DNA of 64,000 nucleotides from Dyella halodurans (lineage in GTDB: Bacteria > Pseudomonadota > Gammaproteobacteria > Xanthomonadales > Rhodanobacteraceae): contig NZ_JAPDPF010000003.1 in NCBI RefSeq assembly GCF_026283925.1, forward strand, positions 372,001 to 436,000. Reading direction: 5' to 3'. The translations under genes and the position numbers were made by a program. Below are positions 18,311-28,888 of the stretch, piece after piece. Numbering within the stretch: position 1 is the stretch's first letter; the number at the start of each line of letters is the position of its first letter. The notes beneath the pieces were generated by a model that was not told the DNA's origin, did not search any database, and saw only the letters and a list, made by a program, of their open reading frames with translations.

Positions 18311-19267
18311 GTGTCCTCCCAACTAGAACAATTGCGCCAGTACACCACCGTGGTCGCCGACACCGGTGACATCGAAGCCATCGCCCGCTATCGGCCGGTG
18401 GATGCCACCACCAACCCCTCGCTGCTGCTCAAGGCCGCCGAGATTCCTGCCTACGCGCCGCTGATTGAAGAAGCCGTGCAATGGGCAAAATCCAGGAGCC
18501 ATTCGCGCGAGCAGCAGCTGGTGGACGCGGGCGATCATCTCGCCGTGGCCATCGGCCGCAAGATCGTCGAACTGGTGCCGGGCCGCGTCTCCACCGAGGT
18601 GGATGCGCGCCTGTCCTTCGACACGCACGCCACCATCGCCAAGGCCGAGCGTCTGATCGAGCTCTATGAGCATGCCGGCGTGCCGCGCGAGCGCATCCTG
18701 ATCAAGATGGCGTCGACGTGGGAAGGCATCCGCGCTGCCGAACAGCTGGAAAAGGACGGCATCCAGTGCAACCTCACCTTGCTGTTCTCGTTCGAGCAAG
18801 CCGTGGCCTGCGCCGAGGCGGGTGTGTTCCTGATCTCGCCGTTCGTGGGCCGCATCATGGATTGGTACGTGGCGAACACGTCCACCAAGAGCTTTGCACC
18901 CGAGGAAGATCCTGGCGTGCAATCGGTGCGCCGCATCTATGCCTGGTACAAGGAGCACGGCTTCAACACCGTGGTGATGGGCGCGAGCTTCCGCAATATC
19001 GGCCAGATCCAGGCACTGGCGGGCTGCGATCGACTCACCATCAGCCCCGACCTGCTTGAAAAGCTGGATCAGGACCAGTCGCCGCTGGCCCACGCCTTGA
19101 GCGACGACGGCGTGCGCAAGGCCAAGCCCGCGCCAATCAGCGAGGCAGCCTTCCGCTGGGGCCACAACGAGGACGCGATGGCCACCGACAAGCTTGCCGA
19201 TGGCATCCGCAAGTTCGCTGCCGACCAGCGCAAGCTGGAAACGCTGCTGAACGGCAAACTCGGCTAA
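18311..19267 (+). CDS. tal: Transaldolase
   Basis: A 318-aa cytosolic pentose-phosphate enzyme that moves a dihydroxyacetone unit from sedoheptulose 7-phosphate to glyceraldehyde 3-phosphate. With the GTG start at 18311 the key residues fall at exactly the E. coli TalB numbers: D17, N35, E96 and the Schiff-base K132 (ILIKMAST). Length (317 in E. coli) and first residues ([19 protein letters not shown]) also match, which decides the start over an in-frame ATG at 18263 that overlaps the previous gene. A strong hairpin follows the stop codon. Confidence 0.95.
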   Translation: MSSQLEQLRQYTTVVADTGDIEAIARYRPVDATTNPSLLLKAAEIPAYAPLIEEAVQWAKSRSHSREQQLVDAGDHLAVAIGRKIVELVPGRVSTEVDARLSFDTHATIAKAERLIELYEHAGVPRERILIKMASTWEGIRAAEQLEKDGIQCNLTLLFSFEQAVACAEAGVFLISPFVGRIMDWYVANTSTKSFAPEEDPGVQSVRRIYAWYKEHGFNTVVMGASFRNIGQIQALAGCDRLTISPDLLEKLDQDQSPLAHALSDDGVRKAKPAPISEAAFRWGHNEDAMATDKLADGIRKFAADQRKLETLLNGKLG

Positions 19268-19283
19268 GCACCCGGCTCGGCCC

Positions 19284-19311
19284 GAAACGGGCGGCACCAG
19301 CCGCCCGTTTC
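19284..19311. terminator. Bidirectional terminator hairpin
   Basis: A perfect 12-bp inverted repeat (19284-19295 with 19300-19311, loop ACCA) lies in the 52-bp gap between the convergent tal and outer-membrane factor genes. The arms end in AAA/TTT, giving short T tracts on both strands. Confidence 0.75.
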
Positions 19312-19319
19312 CGCCGCGA

Positions 19320-20786
19320 TCACTTCGTCGAGCTCGTCAACTTTTGTTCCTGCGCGAGATGGTCCGGCGCCAGTTCGTCGCTGGACCAGCCGCCACCCAG
19401 CGCACGTACCAGGCCCACGCTTGCACGCAGCTGGTTCGTCTGCAGGCTGAGCAGGCCCTGATGTGCATCCAGCGCGGCGACCTGCGCCGTCACCACATCC
19501 AGGTAACTGTTCGCACCCTGCTTGTAGAGCGCCATCGACAGGTTGAGCGTGTGATCGGCTGCCTTGGTGGCGTCTTGCTGATCGACCATGGCGGTACCCA
19601 GATCCGTCAGGATCGACTGGTTGTCTTCCACCTGCTGGAACGCGGTCAGCACCACGCCGCGGTAACGCGCACCAGCCTCGTCGGTGGCGTGATGCGCGGC
19701 GGCCACCTGGGCTTTGCGGCGACCACCGTCGAACACATCCATCAGCAAGCTCGGGCCCAGAGCCCAGATCGCGCTGGGCGCGGTCAGCAGGTTGCCCCAC
19801 GAGCCGCTGCCAAAACCGCCACCCGCGCTCAGGTTGAGGGATGGAAAAAAGGCCGAACGCGCGACGCCGATCTGCGCGTTCGCTGCCGCGGTGCGACGCT
19901 CTGCGGCGGCGATATCCGGACGCCGTTGCAGCAGCGTCGACGGCAGGCCGATCGGAATCACCGGCAGGTTGGGCAGATCGGTCTTTGCATCCAGCGTGAA
20001 GGTCGAGGCGGACTGCCCGACCAGCACGGCGATCGCATGCTGCAGCAAGGCGCGCTGTGCCTGCGTCTGCGAAAGCTGCGAGCGCGTGGATGACAACTGC
20101 GTCTGCGCGCGATTCACATCCAGCCCGGATACGGCACCGCCGGCCTGCAAGGTCTTGGTGAGCTGCAACGCGCGCTGATAGGCGTCCACCGTCTTCTGCA
20201 GCAGATCGATCTGGCGATCCTCACCCACCAGCGCCAGGTAGGTATCGGCCAGCTCCGCTTCGAGGCTCAGACGTACCGAGGCGAAATCGGCCGCGGATGC
20301 CTGCATCGAGGAACGACCGGATGCCACGTTGTCGTGCACGCGGCCCCACAGGTCGACTTCGTAGCTGGCCTGCGCAGTCAGCGAATACGTGTTGTACCAA
20401 GCGGGCGAGGTCGCGCCACGCAGCGCGGCATTGTCGGACTGGCGGTTGCGGATCGCGCTCGCGCCCAGCGATACCTGAGGGAACAGGTCGGCGCGCACCT
20501 GGGCGAGGAAATCGCGTGATTGCTCGTAGCTGGCAAAGGCCGCAGCAAGATCGGCGTTGTGTGCGAGCAGCTGATCTTCCAGATCATCCAGGCGCGCATC
20601 GCCATACAATTTCCACCAGCCTTCGCGCGGTAATTGATCAGCCGGCGCGGCCGTGGTCCACGGGCCGCTGGGTTGGAACTGTGGCGCCACCGGTGCGTCC
20701 GGCACCTGGTAGGTAGGTGCCATCGAGCAGGCACCCAGCGCCAAGGTAGCCGCCAAGGTGGCGGCAAGACTCTTAGGCTTTTTCAT
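19320..20786 (-). CDS. RND efflux outer-membrane factor (pump 1)
   Basis: A 488-aa TolC/OprM-type exit duct. It is a lipoprotein: lipobox ALGAC about 20 residues in. Two repeats of the outer-membrane efflux family follow, with the usual PxxWW (REGWWKLYGD) start and LQRRPDIAAAERR in the second half. It forms the outer-membrane channel for the adaptor and RND pump encoded directly upstream. Its start codon lies inside the adaptor gene (14-bp overlap), so translation is probably coupled. Last gene of the pump operon, ending at the hairpin shared with tal. Confidence 0.93.
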   Translation of the reverse strand: MKKPKSLAATLAATLALGACSMAPTYQVPDAPVAPQFQPSGPWTTAAPADQLPREGWWKLYGDARLDDLEDQLLAHNADLAAAFASYEQSRDFLAQVRADLFPQVSLGASAIRNRQSDNAALRGATSPAWYNTYSLTAQASYEVDLWGRVHDNVASGRSSMQASAADFASVRLSLEAELADTYLALVGEDRQIDLLQKTVDAYQRALQLTKTLQAGGAVSGLDVNRAQTQLSSTRSQLSQTQAQRALLQHAIAVLVGQSASTFTLDAKTDLPNLPVIPIGLPSTLLQRRPDIAAAERRTAAANAQIGVARSAFFPSLNLSAGGGFGSGSWGNLLTAPSAIWALGPSLLMDVFDGGRRKAQVAAAHHATDEAGARYRGVVLTAFQQVEDNQSILTDLGTAMVDQQDATKAADHTLNLSMALYKQGANSYLDVVTAQVAALDAHQGLLSLQTNQLRASVGLVRALGGGWSSDELAPDHLAQEQKLTSSTK

Positions 20787-21975
20787 GGGGCTTCGCCGCC
20801 GGCTGCGTGTTCTTGGCGATGCGGACCGGATCACCGACGGCCAGGCCATCGGGCGGGTTGTCGATCACGCGGTCATCGGGCCCCAGGCCCGAACCCAGTT
20901 CCACCGTTTTGCCGAAATCGCGGCGGATCGTCACCGTCTTGAATTGCACGTGGTCGTTGGCGTCCAGCGTCGCCACGTGCAGTCCCTTGTCGTCGAAGAT
21001 CAGCGCTTCGGCGGGAACGCGCACGCCTTGCGCGTCCGACGTCACGTTGAAACGCACGCTGGCATAGCTGCTCGGCAGCAGGCGGCCATCGGGGTTGTCG
21101 ACCAGCAACTGCACCAGGGTCGTGCCCGAGGTGGGCGCGATCGCGCGCGCATCCGCCTCGACCTTGGCGGTGAAGGTCTTGCCGGGATACTCGGGCACGG
21201 TCAGCGTGGCCTCGTCGCCGCTATGAATGCCCGGTGCATAGACCTGCGGCACGCGCACATAGACGCGCAGCTTGCTGGTGTCGGATATCGCGAACAGCGG
21301 TGTGCCACTGCCGCTGCTGTCCGCCGTGATCAAGGCACCCACGTCGGTGTTGCGTGCGGTGACGCGGCCATCGAACGGAGCCAGGATGCGCGCGTAGGAC
21401 TTCAGTGCCTTCAGGCGATCGACATTGGCCTGCGCCGAGTTCACCTGCGCCTGCTTGGCCGCGTAGTCGCCGTTGTATTGATCCACCGACTGCTGGGACA
21501 CCGAATCGGAATCGGTGGCGCGCAGCTCCTGCCAGCGCTTGGCCGTGGTGGCGGCCAGCGCCGCGTTGGCGCGCGCACTGGCCAGGTCGGCCTGCGCCTG
21601 CAGCAGCTGCTGGTCGAGATCCGGCGTATCGATCACGCCCAACAGATCGCCGGCCTTGACCTGCGCGCCAATGTCCTTGTTCCAGGACTTCAGGTAACCG
21701 CTGGTGCGCGCGTAGATCGGCGCATTGGTAAACGCGTCCATCTGCGCGGGCAGCTCAAGCGGTGCCTTGCCATTGCTGGGCTCGGGCGTCGAGATGACGA
21801 CGGTGGGAATCGCCTGCGCGTCGGTCCACTGGCGCAGACTGCGTGCCTCGGTCAGACGCGTGGCGACACCGATCACCACAATCGAGCCGAAGACCACGGC
21901 GCCGATCGCGGCGGCCAAGCGCAGTCGGCGCGGCGACGGCGTCGACTCGGGAAGCGAAGTGAGATGCTCAGACAT
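20773..21975 (-). CDS. RND efflux periplasmic adaptor (pump 1)
   Basis: A 400-aa membrane-fusion protein. A single N-terminal membrane anchor (about residues 17-40) is followed by the lipoyl halves (YARTSGYLKSWNKDIGAQVKAGDLLGVID and later ILAPFDGRVTARN), an alpha-helical hairpin between them, and beta-barrel and membrane-proximal domains. It bridges the RND transporter and the outer-membrane factor. The start at 21975 (GGAGAG before it) overlaps the RND gene end by 8 bp, and its own 3' end overlaps the next gene by 14 bp, so the three genes form a tightly coupled operon. Confidence 0.93.
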   Translation of the reverse strand: MSEHLTSLPESTPSPRRLRLAAAIGAVVFGSIVVIGVATRLTEARSLRQWTDAQAIPTVVISTPEPSNGKAPLELPAQMDAFTNAPIYARTSGYLKSWNKDIGAQVKAGDLLGVIDTPDLDQQLLQAQADLASARANAALAATTAKRWQELRATDSDSVSQQSVDQYNGDYAAKQAQVNSAQANVDRLKALKSYARILAPFDGRVTARNTDVGALITADSSGSGTPLFAISDTSKLRVYVRVPQVYAPGIHSGDEATLTVPEYPGKTFTAKVEADARAIAPTSGTTLVQLLVDNPDGRLLPSSYASVRFNVTSDAQGVRVPAEALIFDDKGLHVATLDANDHVQFKTVTIRRDFGKTVELGSGLGPDDRVIDNPPDGLAVGDPVRIAKNTQPAAKPHEKA

Positions 21976-24900
21976 GGACAGGCTCTCCGGCAATGACGGC
22001 CGAATCAGGCGCGCGGCCACGCCGCGCGTGCACGATGGAAAAGACCACGGGAACGAAGATCAGCGTGGCAGTAGTGGCGAACAGCAGGCCGCCGATCACG
22101 GCCCGGCCCAACGGCGCGTTCTGCTCGCCGCCGTCGCCCAGGCCCAGTGCCATCGGCACCATGCCGATGATCATGGCCAGCGCGGTCATCAACACGGGAC
22201 GGAAGCGCACGAAACCTGCCTCGCGTGCCGCCAGGGTGGCATCGCCGTGCTCGGCCAGGCGCTCCCGGCAGAAGCTCACCACCAGCACCGAGTTGGCGGT
22301 GGCCACACCCATGCACATGATCGCGCCCGTCAGTGCAGGCACCGACAAGCTGGTGTGGGTGATGAACAGGATCCACACGATGCCGGCCAAGGCCGCAGGC
22401 AAGGCGGTGATGATCACGAACGGGTCGGACCATGACTGGAAGTTCACCACGATCAATAGGTACACCAGCACGATCGAACCCATCAGGCCGAACAGCAGAC
22501 CCGAATAGGCATCGTGCATCGTCTGTACCTGGCCCAGCAGCGCGACGGTCGCGCCCTTGGGCTTGGATTTCTCGGTGTCATTGAGCACCTTCTGGATGTC
22601 GGCCGACACCGCGCCGAGGTCACGCCCCTGCGTAGTGGCGAAGATCTCCACCATCGACTGGATGTTGTACTGGCTCACGACGGTGTCGCTGTGCGAGCGC
22701 GAGAAATCGGCCAGCGCGCCAAGCACCTGCGAACTGCCACCGTTCTTCGAGGTGATCGGCAGGTTGCCCAGCGAGGCCAGCGAATCGAGCTGGTATTGCG
22801 GCACCTGCGCCGAAATCGGATAGGTCACGCCGTTCTCGGGATTCAGCCAATAGGTGGGCGCGACCTGGGCCGTACCCGAGAGATCGGCGACCAGGCTGCT
22901 GGTGACATCGCCCTCGGTCAACCCAAGCAGTTGCGCACGCGTGCGATCCACATTGATCTTGAACGCGGGCTCCGCCTGCGACTGCTGGATGCGAGCATCG
23001 GCCACGCCGGGAATCTGGCGAATCTTGTTCAACAACTCATTCGCATAGACGAAGTTGGCGGACAAATGAAAACCGCGAATCTGCAGGTCGATCGGCGCCG
23101 GCGAACCGAAGTTCAGGATTTGGCTGACGATGTCCGCCGGCGGGAACGAGAACACCGTGCCCGGGAACATCTGCGGCAGCTTCTCGCGCAGGATCTTCAC
23201 GTACTCGGCGCTAGGGCGGTGACCTTCCTTCAGCGAGATCTGAATGTCGCCATCCTGCTCGCCGATCTCGCCGGTGTTGTTGTAAATGGTGTTGATCGAG
23301 CTGCTGTACTGGCCGATGTTGTCGATCATCGTCTCCACCTCGTCCGGCGGGATGATCTGGCGGATCGCCTTTTCCATGTCGGCAAACTGGGCTGCCGTCA
23401 CTTCTACGCGCGAACCGACCGGCGCGCGTGCATGCACGATGATCTGGCCGCCATCGACGTCGGGGAAGAAGTTGCTGCCCAGGCCCGGCAGCAGCACGAA
23501 CGACGACACGACAAAGCCCAGGAAGCCCAGCACGAACACCTTGCGGTGCTGCAGCGCGAGGTTCAGGAGGCCCATGTAGCCGGCGCGGAAGCGCTCGAAG
23601 CGGTCGACGAAGCCGCGCTGGAAGCGGCCCAGCGCCGTCTTCGGCGGCGGCAGCGGCAGGTGCTGGCCGTGCTCGTCCGCGGTCGGCGGATGCGCCTGCA
23701 ACAGGTACTTGGCCATGGTCAGCACCAAGGTACGCGACAGGATGAAGGAGAAGATCATCGCGAAGATCACCGCCTCCGCCATCGGCACGAACAGATAGCG
23801 CGACACGCCCGGCAGGAAGAACATCGGCACGAACACGATGCAGATGCACAGCAGCGAGACGAAGGCAGGCACCACGATCTGCGCCGAACCGTCGACGATC
23901 GCGGTGACGACGTCCTTGCCCTGCTCCAGGTGCCAGTTGATGTTCTCGATGGTGACCGTGGCCTCGTCCACCAGGATGCCCACGGCCAGCGCCAGGCCAC
24001 CGAGGGTCATGATGTTGAGCGTCTCGCCCAAGGCCGACAGGGTGAACACGGAGCCGAGCACGGCCAGCGGAATGGAGGTGGCGATAATCAGGGTCGAGCG
24101 CCAGCTGCCTAGGAACAACAGGATCATCAGGCTGGTCAGGGCGGCGGCGATGACGCCCTCACGGATCACGCCATTGATCGACGCGCGCACGAACAAGGAC
24201 TGGTCACCGATCGGCGTCACCGTCAGATTGTCCGGCAAGGCGTCTTTCATGCCCGCCACCTTGGCGCGTTCGCCGGCGACGATCGCCAAGGTCGAGGTCG
24301 AGCCGTTCTTCAGCACCGACAGCAAGGTGGAACGCACGCCGTCGACGTGCACGATATTGGTCTGCGGCGGATTGCCGTCACGCACGTGCGCCACATCGCG
24401 GATATAGATGGTGGTGCCGTTGGCGGTCTTGATCGGCAGGTCTTCCAGCTCCTGCACGCGGTCGGCCGCGTTGTTCAGATCCATCACGTATTCGTACTTG
24501 CCGATCTTCTGCGTGCCGATCGGGTTGATCTGCTGCTGCGCCGCCAGCGCATTGGCCACGTCCTGCGTCGACAGGCCGCGCGCCTGCAGCGCGGCGGGGT
24601 CCACATCCAGCTGCACCTGGCGCGTCTTGCCGCCGAACGGATACGGAATCGCCGCGCCAGGCACGGTCACCAGCTGCGGACGCAGCAGGTTCAGGCCGAG
24701 GTCGCCCAGCTGCTGTTCGCTGAGTCCCTTGCCCGACAAGCCGAGCTGCAGGATCGGCACGGTCGAGGCGTTGTAGTTGACGATCAGCGGCGGCGTCGCA
24801 CCCGTCGGCAACTGCTTCAGCAGCGTCTGGGCAATCGCGGTGACCTGGGCGTTGGCCACGGCCACGTTCACACCGGGCTGGAAGAAGATCTTGGTGATGC

Positions 24901-25171
24901 CGATGCCGTTGATCGATTCCGCTTCGATGTGCTCGATGTCGTTGACCGTGGTGGTCAGCACGCGCTCGAACGGCGTATTGATGCGTCCCGCCATCTGGTC
25001 GGGCGTCATGCCGGTGAACTGCCACGCGACCGCGATCACCGGAATATTGATGTTCGGAAAAATATCGGTCGGCGTACGGCCTGCCGCCATGACGCCTGAA
25101 ATCAGGATGAGCAGCGCGAAAACAACAAAGGTATAGGGTCGCGTAAGCGCGATCCGGACGATGCCAAGCAT
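21968..25171 (-). CDS. RND efflux transporter permease (pump 1)
   Basis: A 1067-aa inner-membrane proton-driven pump of the RND superfamily with two halves, each having one helix, a large periplasmic loop and five helices. The fourth-helix motif around residues 391-410 reads GILVDEATVTIEN. The usual pair of adjacent Asp is replaced by Asp-Glu, a variant seen in a subgroup of HAE-type pumps. No heavy-metal motif is present, so drugs, solvents or envelope lipids are likelier cargo. It is the first gene of the operon and begins ~155 bp after a dispersed repeat. No clear ribosome binding site is seen before the ATG. A two-component system lies just upstream and is a candidate regulator. Confidence 0.94.
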   Translation of the reverse strand: MLGIVRIALTRPYTFVVFALLILISGVMAAGRTPTDIFPNINIPVIAVAWQFTGMTPDQMAGRINTPFERVLTTTVNDIEHIEAESINGIGITKIFFQPGVNVAVANAQVTAIAQTLLKQLPTGATPPLIVNYNASTVPILQLGLSGKGLSEQQLGDLGLNLLRPQLVTVPGAAIPYPFGGKTRQVQLDVDPAALQARGLSTQDVANALAAQQQINPIGTQKIGKYEYVMDLNNAADRVQELEDLPIKTANGTTIYIRDVAHVRDGNPPQTNIVHVDGVRSTLLSVLKNGSTSTLAIVAGERAKVAGMKDALPDNLTVTPIGDQSLFVRASINGVIREGVIAAALTSLMILLFLGSWRSTLIIATSIPLAVLGSVFTLSALGETLNIMTLGGLALAVGILVDEATVTIENINWHLEQGKDVVTAIVDGSAQIVVPAFVSLLCICIVFVPMFFLPGVSRYLFVPMAEAVIFAMIFSFILSRTLVLTMAKYLLQAHPPTADEHGQHLPLPPPKTALGRFQRGFVDRFERFRAGYMGLLNLALQHRKVFVLGFLGFVVSSFVLLPGLGSNFFPDVDGGQIIVHARAPVGSRVEVTAAQFADMEKAIRQIIPPDEVETMIDNIGQYSSSINTIYNNTGEIGEQDGDIQISLKEGHRPSAEYVKILREKLPQMFPGTVFSFPPADIVSQILNFGSPAPIDLQIRGFHLSANFVYANELLNKIRQIPGVADARIQQSQAEPAFKINVDRTRAQLLGLTEGDVTSSLVADLSGTAQVAPTYWLNPENGVTYPISAQVPQYQLDSLASLGNLPITSKNGGSSQVLGALADFSRSHSDTVVSQYNIQSMVEIFATTQGRDLGAVSADIQKVLNDTEKSKPKGATVALLGQVQTMHDAYSGLLFGLMGSIVLVYLLIVVNFQSWSDPFVIITALPAALAGIVWILFITHTSLSVPALTGAIMCMGVATANSVLVVSFCRERLAEHGDATLAAREAGFVRFRPVLMTALAMIIGMVPMALGLGDGGEQNAPLGRAVIGGLLFATTATLIFVPVVFSIVHARRGRAPDSAVIAGEPVHV

Positions 25172-25743
25172 ACGGGGGGACTTCCGTGCGCGAAATGATG
25201 CGATGCGTCAAATTTTCGCACGCGGATGAGCTAAACGGTGGCCCGCGCGGATGAAGATAATTTCATGTTGCCCGCGGGCTTCTCTTCTTTTCTGGGTGAC
25301 CTTGTCGCCAAGCTGCACGTAACGGCCCCTTCTCCCCGCCGGGGAGAAGGTTGGGATGAGGGGTGGGTGCTTGCGGTAGGGCGACAACTGAGCGATGTCG
25401 CCAGCTCAATTGCGACAAGACGGCAAGCCAAGGCCTTAAGCCCTCTCCGCTCCGGCGCGTTGCGGTGTAGCCGCTGTGTAGCGGCCTTGGGCCGCCACCG
25501 ATCCGGCTGGCCACATCCGTCAGGCTCGCATCCCACGTAATGCTACGAGCTCTTCAGGCCATTTTCTTTGGGTTACTTTTCTTTTGGGCCAGCAAAAGAA
25601 AAGTGACTCGGCTGCCGGCAGGCAGTCGAAACGCCCGCTGCGTAAGCGGCACCCTTGCGATAGCGCTTAGTTGTCGCGCTATCGCGAGCACCCGCCCCTC
25701 ATCCCAGCCTTCTCCCCGGAGGGGAGAAGGAGTACGAGCGTGC
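25172..25743. other. Spacer containing the complete dispersed repeat
   Basis: The spacer between the histidine kinase stop and the RND start (both minus strand). About 155 bp next to the RND start are available for a promoter. The rest is the repeat element at 25328-25730. No gene is seen. Confidence 0.6.
25328..25730. mobile_element. MITE/REP-like element with 73-bp terminal inverted repeats (copy B)
   Basis: By eye, 25328-25400 and the reverse complement of 25658-25730 match at about 64 of 73 positions. Each end carries its own 10-bp hairpin (CCTTCTCCCC / GGGGAGAAGG). The middle holds a perfect 12-bp hairpin (25575-25586 with 25593-25604). No transposase or long frame is present. The right three quarters recur at 11327-11624. 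No target-site duplication is obvious. This fits a non-autonomous mobile or REP-type repeat. Confidence 0.65.
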
Positions 25744-27174
25744 TCACACCGTCAAAGGCGTCACTTCCGGCACGGCGCGAGTCAGACAGGTTCCGGGCTT
25801 CTCGCCCGGTGCCACGGGATAGCAATACAGCGTGAGACGAGCGCCGGTGGTCGCCTGGCCGATATCCAGTGCATAACCGTGCAGGCGCACGATCGCGCTG
25901 ACGATGCTCAGGCCGAGTCCCGAGCCTGCCGTGGTGCGGCTGTTGTCGCCGCGATAGAAGCGGCGGGTCACCGCATCGCGCTCGTCGGCCGGAATGCCCG
26001 GACCGCTGTCGATGATGTCCACGCGCGGACCACGCTTGTCCATGCTCGCGCGCAGGCTGACCTTGCCGCCCGGCGGCGTGAACTTGATCGCGTTGCCGAC
26101 GAGGTTCGCCAAGGCTTCGAACAGCAAGTGGGCATCCGCGCGAATCGGCGCCAATGGCTGCACGTCCAATTCGAACGGCTGGCCGCGATCTTCCGCCACG
26201 GGTGCATAGAACTCGTGCACCTGACGCAACACTTGGCCGACATCCACCTCGTCGAAGCAGGCGGCGCGGTTGCGGTCTTCCAGTTCAGAGACGCGCAGCA
26301 ACGCGCGGAAACGCGTCAGCACGGCATCGATGTCCACCAGGCTCGCCTCCAGCAAGGCCTCCTCGGGGCGACCCTCCAATTGCTGTTGCGTGCGGTACAG
26401 ACGCGCGCGCAGGCGCGTGAGCGGCGTGCGCAGGTCATGCGCGATGTTGTCGCACACGCCCTTCACTTCGCTCATCAGGCGTTCGATCTCACCCAGCATG
26501 GTGTTGACGATGGCGGCCAGCTGATCCAGCTCGTCGCCACGGCGACTTACCGGCAAGCGCTTGGAAAGGTCGCCCTGGCGGATCGGATCGGTCGCCTCCT
26601 GCAGCGCGCGTATGCGCTTCCGTGGACCCCGCCGCAACAGGAATCCGCCAAGCAGGCCGGGAATGATGGTCAGCGAGATGCCCCACAACAGCGCGCGGCG
26701 AATGATCGCGCCGAGGCCGTCGATGGTGCTGGTGTCCTTGGCGATCACCAGGATGTCGCCGTTGGGAAGCTTGTTCGCCAGGCCGCGAGCGCGTACGCGC
26801 TCGGCATCGCGATCCGGGCGCGGCAGGCCATGCTCGAGCATGTGCACCTGGCCGTCCTGTGCCAGCGATACCGGCAGGCGATCGATATTGCCGGCGACCG
26901 GGCGATGTTCGCGATCGAACAGGCCCACCGACATGATGCCGTGCGGATCGATGGCGCTGGCGGCATCCACGGTCGCCGGCATGCGCGCCGGATCGGTCGA
27001 GGCGATGTAGTGCATGCGCTGCAACAGCATCTGGTCGATCACGCCGTTGAGGTAACGGGTCGTTTCCCACTGGATGACGCCCACCAGGATGAATCCCCAC
27101 ACGGCGAACAAGGCGCCGTAGATTAGGATCAGGCGCGAGGTGGCCGACTGCCAGGCATTCGGACGTGCGTTCAT
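25744..27174 (-). CDS. Sensor histidine kinase
   Basis: A 476-aa membrane-bound sensor. Two membrane helices (about 14-34 and 155-178) flank a ~120-residue periplasmic domain. Next come HAMP, HisKA with phospho-acceptor His246 (NIAHDLRTPLTRLR), and HATPase with N, G1 (DSGPGIP) and G2 (GSGLGLSI) boxes. The start overlaps the response regulator stop by 4 bp (ATGA), so the two are cotranslated. The signal it detects is unknown. A tripartite pump is encoded next downstream. Confidence 0.92.
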   Translation of the reverse strand: MNARPNAWQSATSRLILIYGALFAVWGFILVGVIQWETTRYLNGVIDQMLLQRMHYIASTDPARMPATVDAASAIDPHGIMSVGLFDREHRPVAGNIDRLPVSLAQDGQVHMLEHGLPRPDRDAERVRARGLANKLPNGDILVIAKDTSTIDGLGAIIRRALLWGISLTIIPGLLGGFLLRRGPRKRIRALQEATDPIRQGDLSKRLPVSRRGDELDQLAAIVNTMLGEIERLMSEVKGVCDNIAHDLRTPLTRLRARLYRTQQQLEGRPEEALLEASLVDIDAVLTRFRALLRVSELEDRNRAACFDEVDVGQVLRQVHEFYAPVAEDRGQPFELDVQPLAPIRADAHLLFEALANLVGNAIKFTPPGGKVSLRASMDKRGPRVDIIDSGPGIPADERDAVTRRFYRGDNSRTTAGSGLGLSIVSAIVRLHGYALDIGQATTGARLTLYCYPVAPGEKPGTCLTRAVPEVTPLTV

Positions 27175-27869
27175 GAGGTCACCGGCAAGCTGTCGTGTGC
27201 GGCCGTGAGCATGTAGCCGGTGCCGCGGACCGTGTGGATCAGCGCCAGTTGCCCGGCACTGTCGATCTTGCGCCGCAGTCGGCCGATATGCACGTCGATG
27301 ACATTGGTGCCGGGATCGAAATGAAACCCCCACACCGTCTCGAAGATCATCGCCCGGGTCAGCACCTGATCCGAGTTGCGCATGAGAAATTCGAGCAGCC
27401 GATATTCCGTCGGCAACAGCGTCAGCGGCTGGCCGTTGCGGTAAGCGAGGTGGCTCACCAGGTCGAGCTCGAGATCGGCCACGCGCAAACGCTGGGCGGG
27501 CTGCGGCTGACGGCGCCGCAACAGCACTTCGGCGCGCGCGGCCATTTCGTCCGGCGCGAACGGCTTGGTGAGGTAGTCGTCACCGCCGGCGCGCAGGCCA
27601 CGCACGCGGTCGTCGACGTCGCTCAACGCGCTGATCATCAGCACCGGCGTATCGATCTGCGCGCGGCGCATTTCGGCCACCACGTCGATGCCGTCCATGC
27701 CGGGCAACATGCGGTCAAGCGTGATCAGGTCGTAGTCACGCTGCGACGCGCGCTCGAAACCTTCGCGGCCATTGGCCACCCACTCGGCCAGCATGCCGTG
27801 CACCGTCAGCTCGGCGACGATTTCTCGCGCCGTGGTCTCGTCATCTTCGATTACCAGGACTCTGGGCAT
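27171..27869 (-). CDS. OmpR/PhoB-type response regulator
   Basis: A 232-aa DNA-binding regulator. The receiver domain has acidic pair E8-D9-D10, phospho-acceptor Asp52 (LDRMLPGMDG) and Lys in TKPF. The C-terminal winged helix has the LLPTEYRLLEFLMRN recognition region and the terminal TVRGTGYML. It partners with the histidine kinase that overlaps its stop codon. The ATG at 27869 begins the receiver; the 29 extra codons upstream read as leader. Possible targets are itself and the RND operon downstream of the kinase, but no operator repeat was identified. Confidence 0.93.
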   Translation of the reverse strand: MPRVLVIEDDETTAREIVAELTVHGMLAEWVANGREGFERASQRDYDLITLDRMLPGMDGIDVVAEMRRAQIDTPVLMISALSDVDDRVRGLRAGGDDYLTKPFAPDEMAARAEVLLRRRQPQPAQRLRVADLELDLVSHLAYRNGQPLTLLPTEYRLLEFLMRNSDQVLTRAMIFETVWGFHFDPGTNVIDVHIGRLRRKIDSAGQLALIHTVRGTGYMLTAAHDSLPVTS

Positions 27870-27932
27870 GGCTTGGGGGATCGAACATCCGGTTAAGAGG
27901 CACGGAAGCAGCCATGTCTCCGCATAGCCAAA

Positions 27933-27949
27933 CGGCCCCATCGGGGCCG
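27933..27949 (-). terminator. Likely terminator of rpoH
   Basis: A 7-bp GC-only hairpin (27933-27939 with 27943-27949, loop ATC) is followed on the minus strand by TTT. It lies between the rpoH stop codon and the downstream response regulator. Confidence 0.5.
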
Positions 27950-27975
27950 CTGGCATGGTACGCCGATCGATGTGC

Positions 27976-28833
<858 letters not shown>

Positions 28834-28861
28834 GTGTGGAACCTCCTGTGAGGGGATCAGC

Positions 28862-28888
28862 TTAGCACTCGGGTTGTACGAGTGCTAA
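28862..28888 (-). promoter_or_regulatory. CIRCE operator (HrcA site) upstream of rpoH
   Basis: TTAGCACTC (28862-28870), nine bases, then GAGTGCTAA (28880-28888): an exact match to the CIRCE consensus. HrcA binds this site and blocks transcription until heat or misfolded protein occupies GroEL. The site is between the ung 3' end and rpoH, with the rpoH start 29 bp away. No hrcA gene is in the window. Confidence 0.92.

Noticed and set aside
22514-24112. A 532-codon frame on + opposite the RND permease
   Set aside because: Arg/His/Gln-rich shadow of the permease of pump 1.
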